This document shows positions 1 to 11,444 of a stretch of 64,000 nucleotides of DNA, piece by piece. Origin of the DNA: Anaeramoeba flamelloides (lineage: Eukaryota > Metamonada > Anaeramoebidae); NCBI GenBank assembly GCA_027625915.1, contig JANTQA010000029.1:3286001-3350000 (forward strand). Reading direction: 5' to 3'. The translations under genes and the position numbers were made by a program. Within the stretch, counting starts at the first letter, position 1; each line of letters opens with the position of its first letter. The notes beneath the pieces were generated by a model. That model was not told the DNA's origin and ran no database searches. It worked only from the letters and a program-made list of their open reading frames with translations.

Positions 1-1321
1 TAGTATTGTTTTTAATTTTTTTAAATTTAAGAAATCTAATTTTTCTATCAATTTATATTTTCTTCGGTATATTTTTAATCTAGCGAGATCAATTTTTGCT
101 TCAGTTTTATAAATTAATCGAGGTGAATGGATATTAATTTGTAAGAAATTTGTGACTGATTTATTGATAAATCTATCAATTCTTTCAAAATCATTTTGTT
201 TCAAGTCAAATATTTCAATACCATAATAAAGTTGACTTAAAATGAGAGCTTTGAAAGAAGTTATTTTGACTCCATTGTTGAGTTTATTTTGTTGAAACAA
301 TCGATTAAGTGTTCCCAAGGACTTTTCTACTTTTTGAAATTATATTCAAGATGTGTGTTTTTTTCTAACCAAATCCCAAGATAAAAAATATCTTTTAATT
401 CTTTTTTTATATTTGGTTTTTTTTATTATGTGGGTTCATCCCGAATCTTTTTATTATTTCAAAAATCCTTTCTAAATTAATTTTTTAGAGAGATTAATGG
501 CCCTTTCATAATAAGAATAAGATCATCTGCATACATTTGAACATGAACAGCTAAAGTTTTTTAACTTTTCTAGTAGGAAATGAGATATAAATGCGAAGAG
601 AATTGGTGATAAGGGATCTCCTTGATAAACTCCAATTCCTTCTTTTTTGTAATATCTCAAGAGCCAATTTTTAATTGTTTCATTTTTTGATAAATTTTTT
701 AATAGATTGATATATTAACAAGTGTTGTATAGAGTCAAAACATTTTTGTATGTCTATAGTAACTACAAAGTATTCTGTATTTTTATTTTTATTTTTTATT
801 TTTTTAAATTTTCTTAATAAATTTAAAACAGCAATTCTTGTTCCAAAATATTTTTTAAATCCAAATTGTTTTTTTGAAATCAAGTCCCATGAGTCTTGAA
901 TTCCAATGTTTTTTAATTTTAACAAAAATCTTGGAAGAGATTGATTTATAGAGATAGGTCGATAATTTAATGGTTTGCCTTCATCCCCCGATTTATGAAT
1001 AAATAATAAATTTCTTTTTTTAATAAAATTTATACTTTTTTCAGTTTCGTCTGTTATCCAATTTAAAAAAATATTTTGAACTGTTTTAATAAAATAATTA
1101 TAATTTAATAAATATTGAATTGGTTGGTTTTTTATAAACTTATAATGATTTATTTTGTCAAATTCTTTAACTGATTTATTTTTTTGAAATTTGATTATTT
1201 CTTTAATTTTATCTTGATCAAAAATTTCCTTTATGAAAAAACTAGATTTTTCTCTCTTCTTTTGTATTTTTGAAAAGTACCTTGAGTTCTTCTGGAGTTT
1301 TGTTTTTATTTGGAAAATCAA
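1..1321 (-). mobile_element. LINE (non-LTR retrotransposon) reverse transcriptase copy, 5'-truncated, runs off the window edge
   Basis: On the minus strand, an open stretch of about 213 codons (1321 down to 680) reads as the fingers and palm of a non-LTR reverse transcriptase: a KSGDEGKPLNYRPIS block, a QFGFKKYFGTRIAVL block and motif A (TIDIQKCFDSI). Motif B follows in another frame near 600-660 (GVYQGDPLSPILFAF) and motif C near 500-555 (MYADDLILIMKG). Further down come motif-D/E-like stretches (YLGIWLEK near 390) and thumb-like sequence continuing past base 1. The order is right for one RT, but at least two frame changes separate the motifs, so this copy is broken. No endonuclease or ORF1 is visible because the copy stops at 1321, where palindromic repeat modules begin. 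YADD and the GVYQG motif B favour a LINE over an LTR element or group II intron. Confidence 0.85.
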
Positions 1322-1650
1322 TAGATTTTCTTTAGGTTTTTTTGACTTTTCTATTTTTTTGTGAAGTGTACTAGGTTTTTTTGAGTTTTGTATTTATTTG
1401 TGAAGCGTTCTAGGTTTTTTTGAGGTTTTCTATTTTATTTCGAAAATCTATTGATTTTCGTTAGAATTTTTGGGTTTTCTATTTATGTGGAAAATCAATA
1501 GATTTTCATTAGGTTGTTTTTACTTTTTGAAATAAATCTGGAAAATTTATTTGATTTTTTCTGTTTATCTCAAAGAAAAAAAACCTAGAAAACTTCACAA
1601 ATAAAATATAAAACTTCAAAAAACCAATAAAACTTTACAGATAAAACAGA
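1321..1650. repeat. Cluster of palindromic repeat modules (A)
   Basis: A run of short modules that recurs many times in this window. Two are direct copies of a unit with AAAATCAATAGATTTTC and GAGTTTTCTATTTATTTGGA. One is a palindrome, TTTACTTTTTGAAATAAA facing TTTATCTCAAAGAAAAAAAA around an A/T-rich centre. One is an AAACCTAGAAAACTTCACAA / GTGAAGTGTACTAGGTTTTT pair. Similar clusters lie near 27.5-28.2, 33.1-33.4, 38.4-39.1 and 47.2-47.9 kb. The cluster abuts the truncated 5' side of the LINE copy. Confidence 0.7.
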
Positions 1651-1677
1651 AAACCTCAAGTAAATCTTGGTAGAGTA

Positions 1678-2159
1678 GTGAAAAAAATACCGGACATGAA
1701 AAAAATCCCGGACAAGATTTTTAATTGTGAATATTAGTAAAATTATTGTGTAATTTCATTTATTTACAATCAAATTCCTTTTTTTAAGAATCGAACTTTT
1801 TCAATTATAACTCCCCCACTTATTAGAATGATGATTGATGAAATCACACTTGTTCAAAACACCATTCAATCAATCAAAAAAACAAGAAGAAAAAATTATC
1901 ATTTTCCAAACTCTAGTAAACCTCAATAAAACTGGATTATTTTTCAAAAAAAAGTTGATCAACATATGGCTATCAAGCAATTACTCGAGTATTCTAGAGA
2001 CACCTTACTTTGATGGACTTTAGGTAGGTTTATTACTAATCTCATAAAAAAATTGGTTATTTATAATAAGGATTTCATTGAAATTAGACAAAAATTTTAC
2101 TAATACCCACAATTAAAAATCTTGTCCGGGATTTTTTTCATGTCCGGTATTTTTTTCCC
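1678..2159. mobile_element. 482-bp TA-flanked MITE with ~65-85 bp terminal inverted repeats
   Basis: The left end (GTGAAAAAAATACCGGACAT) is repeated in inverted form at the right end (ATGTCCGGTATTTTTTTCCC). Pairing continues through ATCCCGGACAAG and TTTTTAATTGTG to TATTAGTAAAATT and beyond, with few mismatches. TA dinucleotides sit immediately outside both ends (1676-1677 and 2160-2161), as expected for a Tc1/mariner-type target duplication. Inside, 1835-2023 (+) holds an open frame of 62 codons with no recognisable domain; it may be a leftover of a transposase or chance. Non-autonomous by appearance. Confidence 0.75.
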
Positions 2160-2164
2160 TACTA

Positions 2165-2900
2165 TACTTGAAAATACTTGACGACACGGTTGTTTATTAA
2201 TATTATTTCGAATAGAGATTATTTTTAAATATTTTTGAACTTTCCAACTGGGGCTGTTTTCTAGTTGTTTCATTGGGTATTTATCAAGTTTGATTTCTAA
2301 TTATTTTAAGGTTTTTAATTACTAGTTAATATTTTATAATTTTTGTTCTCTGAATTTAATATTTTTAACTATTCCATGAAAATCTAAAAAAAAAAAAAAT
2401 AGTTCTTAGACATGTTTAAATCTTCTTTTATATATTGTTATTCTTGTTGAGTCTATTTTTGCTTCGGTTTTATATATAAGTCTAGGTGATTGTGGATTTA
2501 TTAAAAAAAATTTTGTTACTTTTTTATTAATTCACACATCTTTTGAATTGGAATCTTTTATTGTAAGATCAAATATTTTAAATCCATATAGCAATTTGTA
2601 ATGTATGAACACTTTTAAAAAAATGAATATTGAATATATTTGTAAATTTTTTTTGTTGTAAAAATATTGATTAATTTTTTAAAATTATTTTTAACTTTTT
2701 AAAGATTAAATTTTAAAAGAGTTTATTTTTCTAGTGATATTCCTAAATATTATTATTTTTTTAGATTTATAGTTTTTTTATATAGTCAATATTTGGATTT
2801 ATTCCAAAACTCTAATAATTCTATATATTTTTTCAACTTGATAATCTATTTCAATTAGAGATTGTTTCATAATTAGTATCAAATAATCCACAAAAATTTA
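2165..2900 (-). mobile_element. Second LINE copy, heavily decayed (same family as 1..1321)
   Basis: Bases 2430-2620 align by eye with 45-240 of the first copy (shared words such as TCTATTTTTGCTTCGGTTTTATA and a following GTCTAGGTGAT block). Bases 2845-2890 read on the minus strand as VDYLILIMK, a decayed version of the YADDLILIMK motif. No long frame survives. Same strand as the other two copies. It is older than the first copy, judging by the number of differences. Confidence 0.65.
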
Positions 2901-3295
2901 AACAGATATCACTAATGTTTTGAGAAAAAAATCTCTTTTTTTTTTTTCTTCATCCAATTCCAGAATTTGAGAAATTAAAGGATACTAGGTTTTAAAATTC
3001 ATTTTGAAAAATTCTTGAGAAATAAAAAGTAATTTGTTAATCCAAAATTTTTTTAAACAAAAGGTTTTCTTCTTTTAGAATAAAAAATTAAACTAATTAA
3101 ACGAGAAGTAATTCGGTCAATTATTAATTAAAAAATTAATAAATAAATGATTTTTTTTATTTTTTCTTGATCATTTTTTTTATTATTTGGATCCCCCTTT
3201 TTTTAATTGGGATGTCAATGTCTTACTATTTGCGACAATTTAAATTGAAAAAAATTTTCATTCAAATTTCCGAAAAAAGAGTATCTGAAGTTATG
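2901..3295. other. AT-rich spacer without recognised feature
   Basis: A/T homopolymers dominate; no coding pattern, RNA gene or repeat partner was recognised here. Confidence 0.5.
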
Positions 3296-3299
3296 TTAA

Positions 3300-3475
3300 G
3301 GGACTAGTTTCTTTTATTTTTTTTTTTTTTGACCAATTTCTAAATAAAGATTCCTTATATAGAAATAAGTTTAATAATGAAAATAAACAGGGTTTCCAAA
3401 TCTAAGTAATTGGCAAAAAAAATTTCTCAATCTCTATTGAATCTATGTTAAAAAAATTTAATATAGACTAGTCCC
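3300..3475. mobile_element. 176-bp TTAA-flanked MITE, piggyBac-like
   Basis: The element begins GGGACTAGT and ends ACTAGTCCC, a perfect inverted terminal repeat, and is flanked on both sides by TTAA (3296-3299 and 3476-3479). The TTAA target is diagnostic of piggyBac-type transposases. A diverged second copy of the interior (GACCAATTTCTAAATAAGGA, AACAGGTTTTCAAATCTAAG) lies at about 31432-31612. No coding capacity. A further GTCCCTTAA near 3753-3761 may be a solo end. Confidence 0.7.
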
Positions 3476-3479
3476 TTAA

Positions 3480-4016
3480 ATTTCAAATTTTTAATATTTA
3501 AAACAAGCTTAAATTAATAATTTTTCTTGTAGAATTGGTGAATTTTGAGATTTTTTTTAATTCTTGGGAGATCTGGTTTTTTTAGTCAGCTGAATGAAAA
3601 TTTTGATCTTTTTAATTCACAATAAATAGTATGACATTATATATTCCATTCTCCTTTTTATTTTAACACTCATGTATTTAGTTAAAGAAATGACTACGAT
3701 GATTGTATGTCTAAAAAACATTGACACTCAAAATTGTGACAATAAACTGAGTCCCTTAAATATCAAAAGTTAATAAAATTTAATCATTGGAAAACAATCA
3801 ATAAAAACCTTGAAAATACTTGACTTTTGAAAAAAAAACAAAATCAAGGTTTTTACTCACCATAAGAGAAATTGTTAAACCAAAATAAAGATCAAAATTC
3901 CACAATCAGAAAAGAATAAGATGAATTTCATTTTTTTTACTTTTCTTGATCTTAACTTTTCATTTTTTTAAAAAAATAAAAAGATTTTTTTTTTTTAATT
4001 GAACAATAAATAAAAC
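3480..4016. other. AT-rich spacer upstream of RPS26
   Basis: Contains the presumed promoter of RPS26, but I see no defined element beyond T-runs and a short A/T-rich leader before the ATG. A GTCCCTTAA near 3753 resembles the end of the neighbouring MITE, without a partner. Confidence 0.4.
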
Positions 4017-4212
4017 ATGACTAAAAAAAGAAGAAATAATGGACGTGGAAAAAAAGGACGTGGTCACACAAAATTTGTAAGATGTGACAATTGTTATAGA
4101 GCTGTCCCAAAAGACAAAGCTATCAAAAGATTCAATGTTCAAAATATTGTTGACAATACATCCATTCGAGATATCTCTAACTCAAGTGTTTATGTTGGTA
4201 AGTTATCTTTTC

Positions 4213-4245
<33 letters not shown>

Positions 4246-4819
4246 GTTTCTCCTTTCTCTCTGATTAAAAAAACAAAAAAATTAAAATTTTATTTTTTTT
4301 TTTCTTTTTTTTTTTTTGTTTTATTTTGTTTTGCTTCTTTTTTAAAATAAAATAAAAAAAAAAACAAAAAAAAACAAACTTTCTTGGTACTCATCCAAAT
4401 ATAATTTAATCACTTTACAAATAATTTCATAAATGAAAAAAAAAAAAAAAACAAAAAACTTTAATTCTTTACACACTTTTTCCAAATAAAAAGAATATGA
4501 ATTACCAAAAACATACATGAAATCAAACCTTTGTGTCAGTTGTGCTATTCATAGAAAATTAGTACGTGTAAGAAGTAGAACTGATAGACGTAAAAGAGAT
4601 CCACCAAGAAGAAGAGGTAGAGGAGGAAGAGGAAGAGGAAGAGGTAGAGGACAACAAAGAGGAAGAGGAAGAGGAAGAGGAAGAGGCCGAGGTAGAGGTC
4701 GAGGTAGAGGACAACAAAGAGGCCGAGGTAGAGGTAGAGGACAACAAGGTGGTAGAGGTAGAGGTAGAGGACAACAAAACAATAAATTCTCTAGATTTAG
4801 CAACAACTCAAAAAATTAA
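4017..4819 (+). CDS. RPS26: 40S ribosomal protein S26 (eS26), two exons, with RG-rich C-terminal extension
   Basis: Component of the small ribosomal subunit near the mRNA exit channel. Exon 1 is 4017-4197, the intron 4198-4493 (GTAAGT...AAAAAG, phase 1), and exon 2 4494-4819, giving 168 residues. The N-terminus [17 protein letters not shown] and the [14 protein letters not shown] and CVSCAIH blocks are the family signature. All four zinc ligands are present (C23, C26, C74, C77). The family is usually about 115 residues. Here the body is followed from about residue 97 by roughly 55 residues of RGRG repeats broken by QQ pairs, ending in a short N/S-rich tail. This replaces the proline-rich tail of animal eS26. 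The tail is an open continuation of the conserved exon with the same frame, so it is probably real. The minus-strand frames opposite the tail are artefacts of the repeat. Confidence 0.95.
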
Positions 4820-5365
4820 ATCTATTTTAATTCTTTTTAGATGATAACAACATAAATCTTTCTTCTAAAATTAACAAACAAAAATTTTTTTTACAAGAAT
4901 AGAAACAAAGTACCTTGCTTTAATTTTTTTTTTTTTTTTGTTTTTTTTTGTTTTTTTTCTTTTGCTTTTTGTTTTTTTTATTTATTTATTTTTAATTTTT
5001 TTTCTTTCAAAATTTTGAAAAACCCCCACAACAAAAACGATTAATTACAACAGAAGACAAACTAATCAAAAAACAAAAGATCTCTTGGAGAGAAAAATAC
5101 TTGTTCTAAGAAAGAGATGGAAAAAATTGTAACAATCTGTTTGTAAAAAGTGTGGAATAAAAGTTGATAAAGTGGGATTTCAAATTGTCTAATTCTTATA
5201 TTTTAATCAGTTTAGTGTCACACCTTATTAAAACTTTTTAAAACAGCTTTACCAAGAAGAATCTTTTTTATTAACACATTTCTTCGGCAACTTAGATCAA
5301 ATGACAATATTTGATCCTTGTAATTCTAAACAAACACTCACAACAAAAAATCGTGTTGAACTTTT
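4820..5365. other. Downstream region of RPS26, no second gene seen
   Basis: T-rich and A-rich runs, presumably the 3' untranslated region and terminator. Nothing else was recognised up to the repeat block. Confidence 0.4.
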
Positions 5366-6040
5366 TTTTTTTACAATGGCAAATCCTGACTGAAAGATCT
5401 CTTTCTATTAATTGGTAACCTGACTGAAAATGAAAAGAAAGATCAATTAATAAAAGAAAAAACAAATAAATTATTATGAACAAAATGGAGTACTAAATAC
5501 AATACCAGTTTTCCTAAGTGTGTTTTTTAGTTTAAGGGTTTTTTCTTTTGATTGATCAATTATTATAAATTTGTTCAAAAAATTGACTATTTTTGAGGAT
5601 CTCCAAAACCACTCTAATGATTTTGATAATGAAAGTAGATTTAAATTCTGTTTTTATTGGTTTGATTGAAAATTATGAAACGAATTATTATTTGAAGTTT
5701 GCCATTGTGGAAAAAAAAGTGAAACAGGAAAAAAAGCGAAACAAGGTTTTTAATTGGGAACATTACTAAAAACGAATAATAAGATCAATTAAAAAAAGAA
5801 TAAATAAATAAATAAATACAAAAAAATTATTCAACACAATAACAGTTTTTTTAATCCTATCTATGGGTTTTTGGGCTTTTCTTTGATTGAATAACTTATT
5901 AAAAATTTGTTCAAAAAATTGGATATTTTTGTGATCTCTAAAACAACACACCTTGGATTTTGATGAAAAAGTCGATTTAAATTGTGTTTGTTGGGTTGAT
6001 TGAAAATAATATAATGGATTATTATTTGAAGTTAAGGATT
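5366..6040. repeat. Degenerate tandem duplication, two units of ~255-265 bp
   Basis: Unit A (about 5438-5702) and unit B (about 5780-6034) share an ordered series of words: AGATCAATTAA, ATACCAGTTTT/ATAACAGTTTT, AAATTTGTTCAAAAAATTG, TGATTTTGAT, TTGGTTTGATTGAAAA and TATTATTTGAAGTT. Roughly 70 percent similar by eye. Unit A is flanked by an inverted pair, TTTTTTACAATGGCAAAT (near 5373-5390) and GTTTGCCATTGTGGAAAAAA (near 5698), which resembles MITE termini pointing outward. Confidence 0.6.
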
Positions 6041-9000
6041 ATCGGAATTTTATGTTTAGTGAATACTATTTTTCCATGTAGTAACATATTTATTGACTTT
6101 TAAGAAACTTGATGGAAGGGATCTTGCTAATATGAAAAATTTAGGTTTTTTTTGGAAAATTTTGAGTTTGGCAAAGCCATTTTTAGGTTGAATTTAACAT
6201 CTTTGTTATTTACTCTTCATAAATCTTGATAGTATTCTTGAAAAAATAAAGAATTCCTTCCTTTCTTCTTTGGTGTATCTAAATTGACTTATTAGCTGCT
6301 GAATTATTTTTTTTGGGTTAATTTTGTTTGGTTGGGTTTTCAAAAGCCAAGTGTATTGATTTAGTTTATGGGTTTGTTATTTATTCCCCAAAACTTTTCT
6401 TTTCCAATCACTTCTGAGTTTTGTTTGAATTAAAAAGTCGGTTGTTGACTTTTTTTTTTTTACTTATTTATTTTTTTGAATCATCAAATCCGAATTATTT
6501 TCAACAAATTTTGAAGAAAAAAATTTCGTTAGGAAAATGTTTAGTCTTATATCTCAAAAAAATAGTCTAGATAAAAATAATCATTAAATTTCTAAAAATT
6601 TAATTTTTTTTTTTATTATTTTTTTCTCCTCAATTTTAATTGTAGATATTTGATAAAGTTAACATTTTTGAATTTTAGTATTTAATATTTTTAGGGGATC
6701 TAGAACTTAGGAGAAATAATATAATTTTTAATAAACTATCACGCGTTTCAATTGCAATGGTTGTTATGGTCTTGCTACACCTTTAACTTTTTTTTTCTGT
6801 TTAACATTTTTCATGACATTTTTACAAAATAGATTTTTAATTTTTGATACTTTTTTAATACGATTGTAATTTTTCCAAAAACTCTAAAACTTTTCCTGTG
6901 CATCCTGACAGGAGATGTTCTTGCCAAAAAATATGAGGTTTCTAATATCAAAAAATCCAATTTAATAATAGAATAAAAATGTATGGGGTTTATATTTATT
7001 TAAAAAAATAAAATTATTTTTTTAGAGATTTATCATTATTAACAATTGATTTTTTAAATAAAAATACTTTTAAAGTTCTTCTTCTTTTGGAAACAAATCA
7101 ATAATATCTTGTAAATCATTTTTCATATTCATAATTTTTACTTTCTCTGACATTTTGATTACTTTGTCCATCCTATTTGTTTAAAATTTACAATAGAATA
7201 TATAAATAAAAGAATTAGGAAAATTAATAATTGGAAAATTATTTTGTTTTTGATATGCTTTTTAGAATATTACAAGAAAAAGAAAAATTCTATTAATTCT
7301 ATCCCTTTGTTGGCTTACTGTTAATTTGAAAAATGAACATATTGGAAATGATTTGTTTCTTAACAAAGAGTAAATTCACGAAAAATAAAAACCAAAAATA
7401 TTCATAGATAAATAGCTTTATATTGATTATTATGGGTGTTTGAAATATTCATGAAAATACCCATAAATCAAAAAAACTCGAAATTTTTTAGCCACTTAAA
7501 AACACTTTTTGAACAACTTCTAAGAAACCCTAGGGATCAGAGATAAATGTTTATGGTAAAATAACAATTTTACTTTAAGACAAAATATTTTTTTTTGAAT
7601 TTTTCTACTATAAACTCCCTGAAGAATTTTTGGTACCTTTTGGGTATATTTGGGTAAGTGTTAGTACTTGTTAGGGAAAGTGTATGGTTATGCCAGGGTT
7701 ATTATGTTTGTGTTTGGTATTTGTTGTGGTGGGTTTTGGATTAAACCAATTTCTCTTCTGAAATCGAAGATAAATCAAGTTTTTCTTGGGTAGAGTGGGT
7801 TAAGTATGTTCATGTATTTTATGATTAGTTATTACTAGGTTATTTTTGGATTGTTTTTAAGATTACAAAATTATGAGTAATGATATACAATTAGAAATTT
7901 TCTTTACAATACTCTTTGAATTGGAAGTCTCAAATTTAGTCACTTCAAAGTTCTCTCTTTAACAGATTGGATAATTCTCTATCCAACCCATATCAATAAA
8001 TCCGAAATTTTCTTTACAAAGACATTTTCTCTCATTTGTAGATACCATTTAGCAATGATTATAAATGTTACAGGCGTCTAAGGTACCAATTCTTTTCACA
8101 CAATATGGGTTGAATCCTATCCCTTAAAAATTGTAATTTTTTAGATGTTGTAAATTCTCGTCCCAAAAAAAAAATATTCTACTAAAAAATTACAATTTTA
8201 TCATTGAAACGAGTGTACTGGCACAAGAGTCTCTTAAAAGTTGTTCAAAAGGCTTTTTTTTACTGTGAACAAAATTCCGAGTATTTTCGATTTTTAGATA
8301 TTTTCATGGTATAGTACATAAATCCAATTGTACTTGGATATATTAAAAGAAAATATCATACCGCGTAAATAAGCGCAGCGCTTGATTGTGCAAAATTTGT
8401 ATTTTGCCATAAATTCAAGGTTACTCAAATTCAATCTATTCATAATTCCATTGAATGGATCCTAATTATTTTATTGCTATTATTACAATGGAAAGATTTT
8501 TTATTTTTAAATAAATTAGTCCTGAAACAGTTGGTATGTAAACACAAGTTTTTTCTTTTCTTAAAATGGCTTGTATTTAATCCTTTCGTAAAATAAAGCC
8601 ACACCAAAAAATGTCCAATGTGTAAGATTTAAATATTGGCTAAATAAACCAAATTCGAAAAAGATCTTGATTGAGAACACAAAACAATCCTTTAATTTAA
8701 ATTTCAAATTACTTTTGTTTATCTCCAGATGAAAATATTGGTATTTGCTTAGAAATGGTCAAAAATTTTCACTTCATTTTCCTTTATCAAGTAGAGTTCT
8801 AATTTATGACACTACTGTTATATGAAAATTAAATGAGATAAAATTTTGACTGATTATGCATTTTTCAATTCTGAAATTATTACTTTAATTTAGTATTTTT
8901 TGTTTGTCCAATAAAGAGAATAAAACAAAACAAAAAGCACCAAACAAATAAATAGAGCCACAAATTACAGTCTTATCTTTCAAGTCTTGGTTAGAAATAA

Positions 9001-9306
9001 CAAAAGAAGATGAAAATTAATTCCCATTTATTATTCAAATACCATGATTCCCAACTTTTGAATTTGTTTCGATCTTTATATTTAATTAGTGCAAGAAAAG
9101 AAACTTTTCTTTAGTCTTTGATTGACCTACCTTTAGTTATTTCGAGTTGGTGTTTTTAGGTTGTTTCACAAAACCTTTAATGAATAGGAATCTTGTTGTT
9201 TTTCTTTTTTTTTAAAAAAAAATGAAAAAGATTTTTGTTGTTTTTTGGGGTATCTACAAAGCGTCTGTTAAAAGAATTGAAATAAAAAAGTTAAAAGAAG
9301 AAAAAT
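6041..9306. other. Gene-poor AT-rich region
   Basis: No coding frame, tRNA or repeat with a partner was found on either strand. A G/T-skewed stretch (about 7620-7760) has no long frame on either strand. The 16-mer GAAATTTTCTTTACAA occurs twice about 120 bp apart (near 7895 and 8010). Confidence 0.4.
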
Positions 9307-9522
9307 TTACATTTTTGTTCGTTTTTTGTGATTGTCGTGCATTCCTTTTAGCATGTATTCTGTACAAAGAATTGTTTTGTTTTCAAGTGTTGCAAATCTT
9401 TTAGCAATGGTAATTATATGGTCTTCAGCCATATTTGTTTGAACAAGATCATTAGAAAGTTGCTGAATTGTTTCTAAAGTTTGGGTTTGGCTTTTGATCT
9501 TCTTTTTATTGTTGATGTTCAT
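9307..9522 (-). CDS. Possible small protein, 71 aa, unrecognised
   Basis: A complete ATG-to-TAA frame whose composition (mixed E, D, T, Q, L, M and H, with few homopolymers) differs from the K/F/N-rich chance frames of this genome. The middle part (TLETIQQLSNDLVQTNMAED to ENKTILCTEYMLKG) could form one or two amphipathic helices. The N-terminus is KK-rich and the C-terminus HKKRTK. I recognise no family. It could equally be one exon of a larger gene or a lucky frame. Sequence upstream of the ATG is simple AT-rich DNA. Confidence 0.35.
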   Translation of the reverse strand: MNINNKKKIKSQTQTLETIQQLSNDLVQTNMAEDHIITIAKRFATLENKTILCTEYMLKGMHDNHKKRTKM

Positions 9523-11440
9523 TTAGAAAAGGATTGAAAATTATTAAAAACTTCAAAAAATGATTCAAATCATAGAATTATGAGAAAATGAATATTTTAT
9601 TTCATCAAGTATAACCAAATAAGAACTGAAAAACATTAGAAATTCTTGTTCAAGGGATATGATTTTGTCAAGCTTTATTGCCAAAAATTATACAAATTTT
9701 AACATTGTAACTGATTATTATAACTTTAGATTATTTAGGATAATTATAAAAATAGTTTCATCAAGAATAAAAGGGAGTTGTAATTGGTGTAAATGTTATT
9801 AGTAAATTATGATTCAAATAACTCTAAAAAATCTATTATAAATCTTATTAAACAATAAATTATGTTATTTTTTTAACTAAGGATAACTATTAAAAATTTC
9901 ATTTTGGAATATTTTTATAAATTCCTTTTCAAATATTAAAAATAGAAACCCAAAATAATAGTCTTTGGGTATTCCAGTATTTATTAAATTATTCATATTT
10001 AGAACTATCAAAAGTAAGTTTTTTACGAACTTTTTTAATTTCAAAGACTAAATAAATAATCATCCACATAAAAACCCAAAGACTGATTAGTTTTATTTAA
10101 ATTATATTAAGCTAATTTTAATTTTCTTTATGATATCAAATCAATCCGTGAAAATAATTGGTCAAAAGAATCTGTTTGTTAATTAGTTAATTTTTTAAAA
10201 AATATCAAATTTTTTAGCAATTAATCTACATTCCTCAAAAATTTAAGAAAGATATTTTTCAACTCTAAAGTCTGAATATTGATGATTCAACTTTAAATTT
10301 GTCAAATATATAGATTTTTTTTGAAAATTATTGAAATTTTTTGATATGAGGTTCATTTATCATTTTTAATTGACGAGATCTATTTTTGTACTAAAAAACT
10401 AATTATATTTTTCTGAGACCTTTGAATCTTCTAGTATAAATTCGATTAACCTTCAAAACAACACATTTTAAATTGGACTATTTTATTGTTGAAGTAAATC
10501 TTTTCACAGATGATTTTTTTTTTAATAAAATATATTTCAAATTCTTTAAAATAACTATTTTGAAACTCTGATATAATACGAATATCTACATTTCCCCAAA
10601 TGGTTAAAAAAAATATCTCATATATGTAGTAATCTTTTGTTAGTTCAAGTCGTAGTGATTTGATCTCAAACTTTATCTTTTCATGGTTACTCAAGGACAC
10701 ATTTTTTAAAAAATCAGTTTCCATTTCCATATTTTGGACTAGAAAATTAATAGTAATTAATATTTGTTTTTTATCAAAAATAAGTAAATAATAGTATTTG
10801 GTTTAAATATTTAATTAAGTTTGGGCTAATTTCAATTTTTTAATAATTTTCAAAATGTTGGTCTGTGAAATTAAGTAATCATTAAAACAGTGAGTACAAT
10901 CTTGTTCATTTTAGTTGGGGATTGGTGGTTGATTATATTCGGGTTAACACTCCAGAAATAAAATAAAAAGTAGTTGCATATGATCATGAAATGTTCATTA
11001 TGATTATGAATTTTTTTAAAAAAATATAATTGTAAAAAATATAACACCCTTTTATTTTTATTACAAATAATATCTGAATAATTCACAAGATTCTTTTAGC
11101 AAAATTTCCATTTTTAAAATTATACCTGAAAAAATGATTTTTATTCTTTTGTTTGATAATATTTTCTTTTATTTGGATCAAAATGATTACTTTTAAAAAC
11201 ATTAATACTATGTTAATCAAACGTGATTTTATATTTTATTTAGAAAAATAGAATAAATTGAGTTTTTTTTTTTTTTTTAATTTTTGATTTTATATGTGTC
11301 CAAATTTTTAAAATCGGGTCTATTTACTGTCTTTTCAAATCATTTAATTATTCGAAAAAAATTTTCTTTATTAAATTTTTTTGTGGTGAAAGTTCATTAA
11401 TAAAAAATTTATAATACTCATTTCAGAATTTTTTTGAACC
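9523..11440. other. AT-rich region, no supported gene
   Basis: A 94-codon frame at 10446-10730 (minus) has no recognisable motif. Bases about 10350-10400 faintly resemble the LINE thumb region (GACGAGATCTATTTTTG), too short to call. Nothing else seen. Confidence 0.4.
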
Positions 11441-11444
11441 ACTT

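Noticed and set aside
4549-4806. Minus-strand frames opposite the RPS26 tail
   Set aside because: Complement of the RGRG repeat; the plus frame is fixed by conserved RPS26 sequence.
10446-10730. 94-codon minus-strand frame
   Set aside because: F/I/K/Y-rich like chance frames in this DNA, with no motif and no splice or promoter context.
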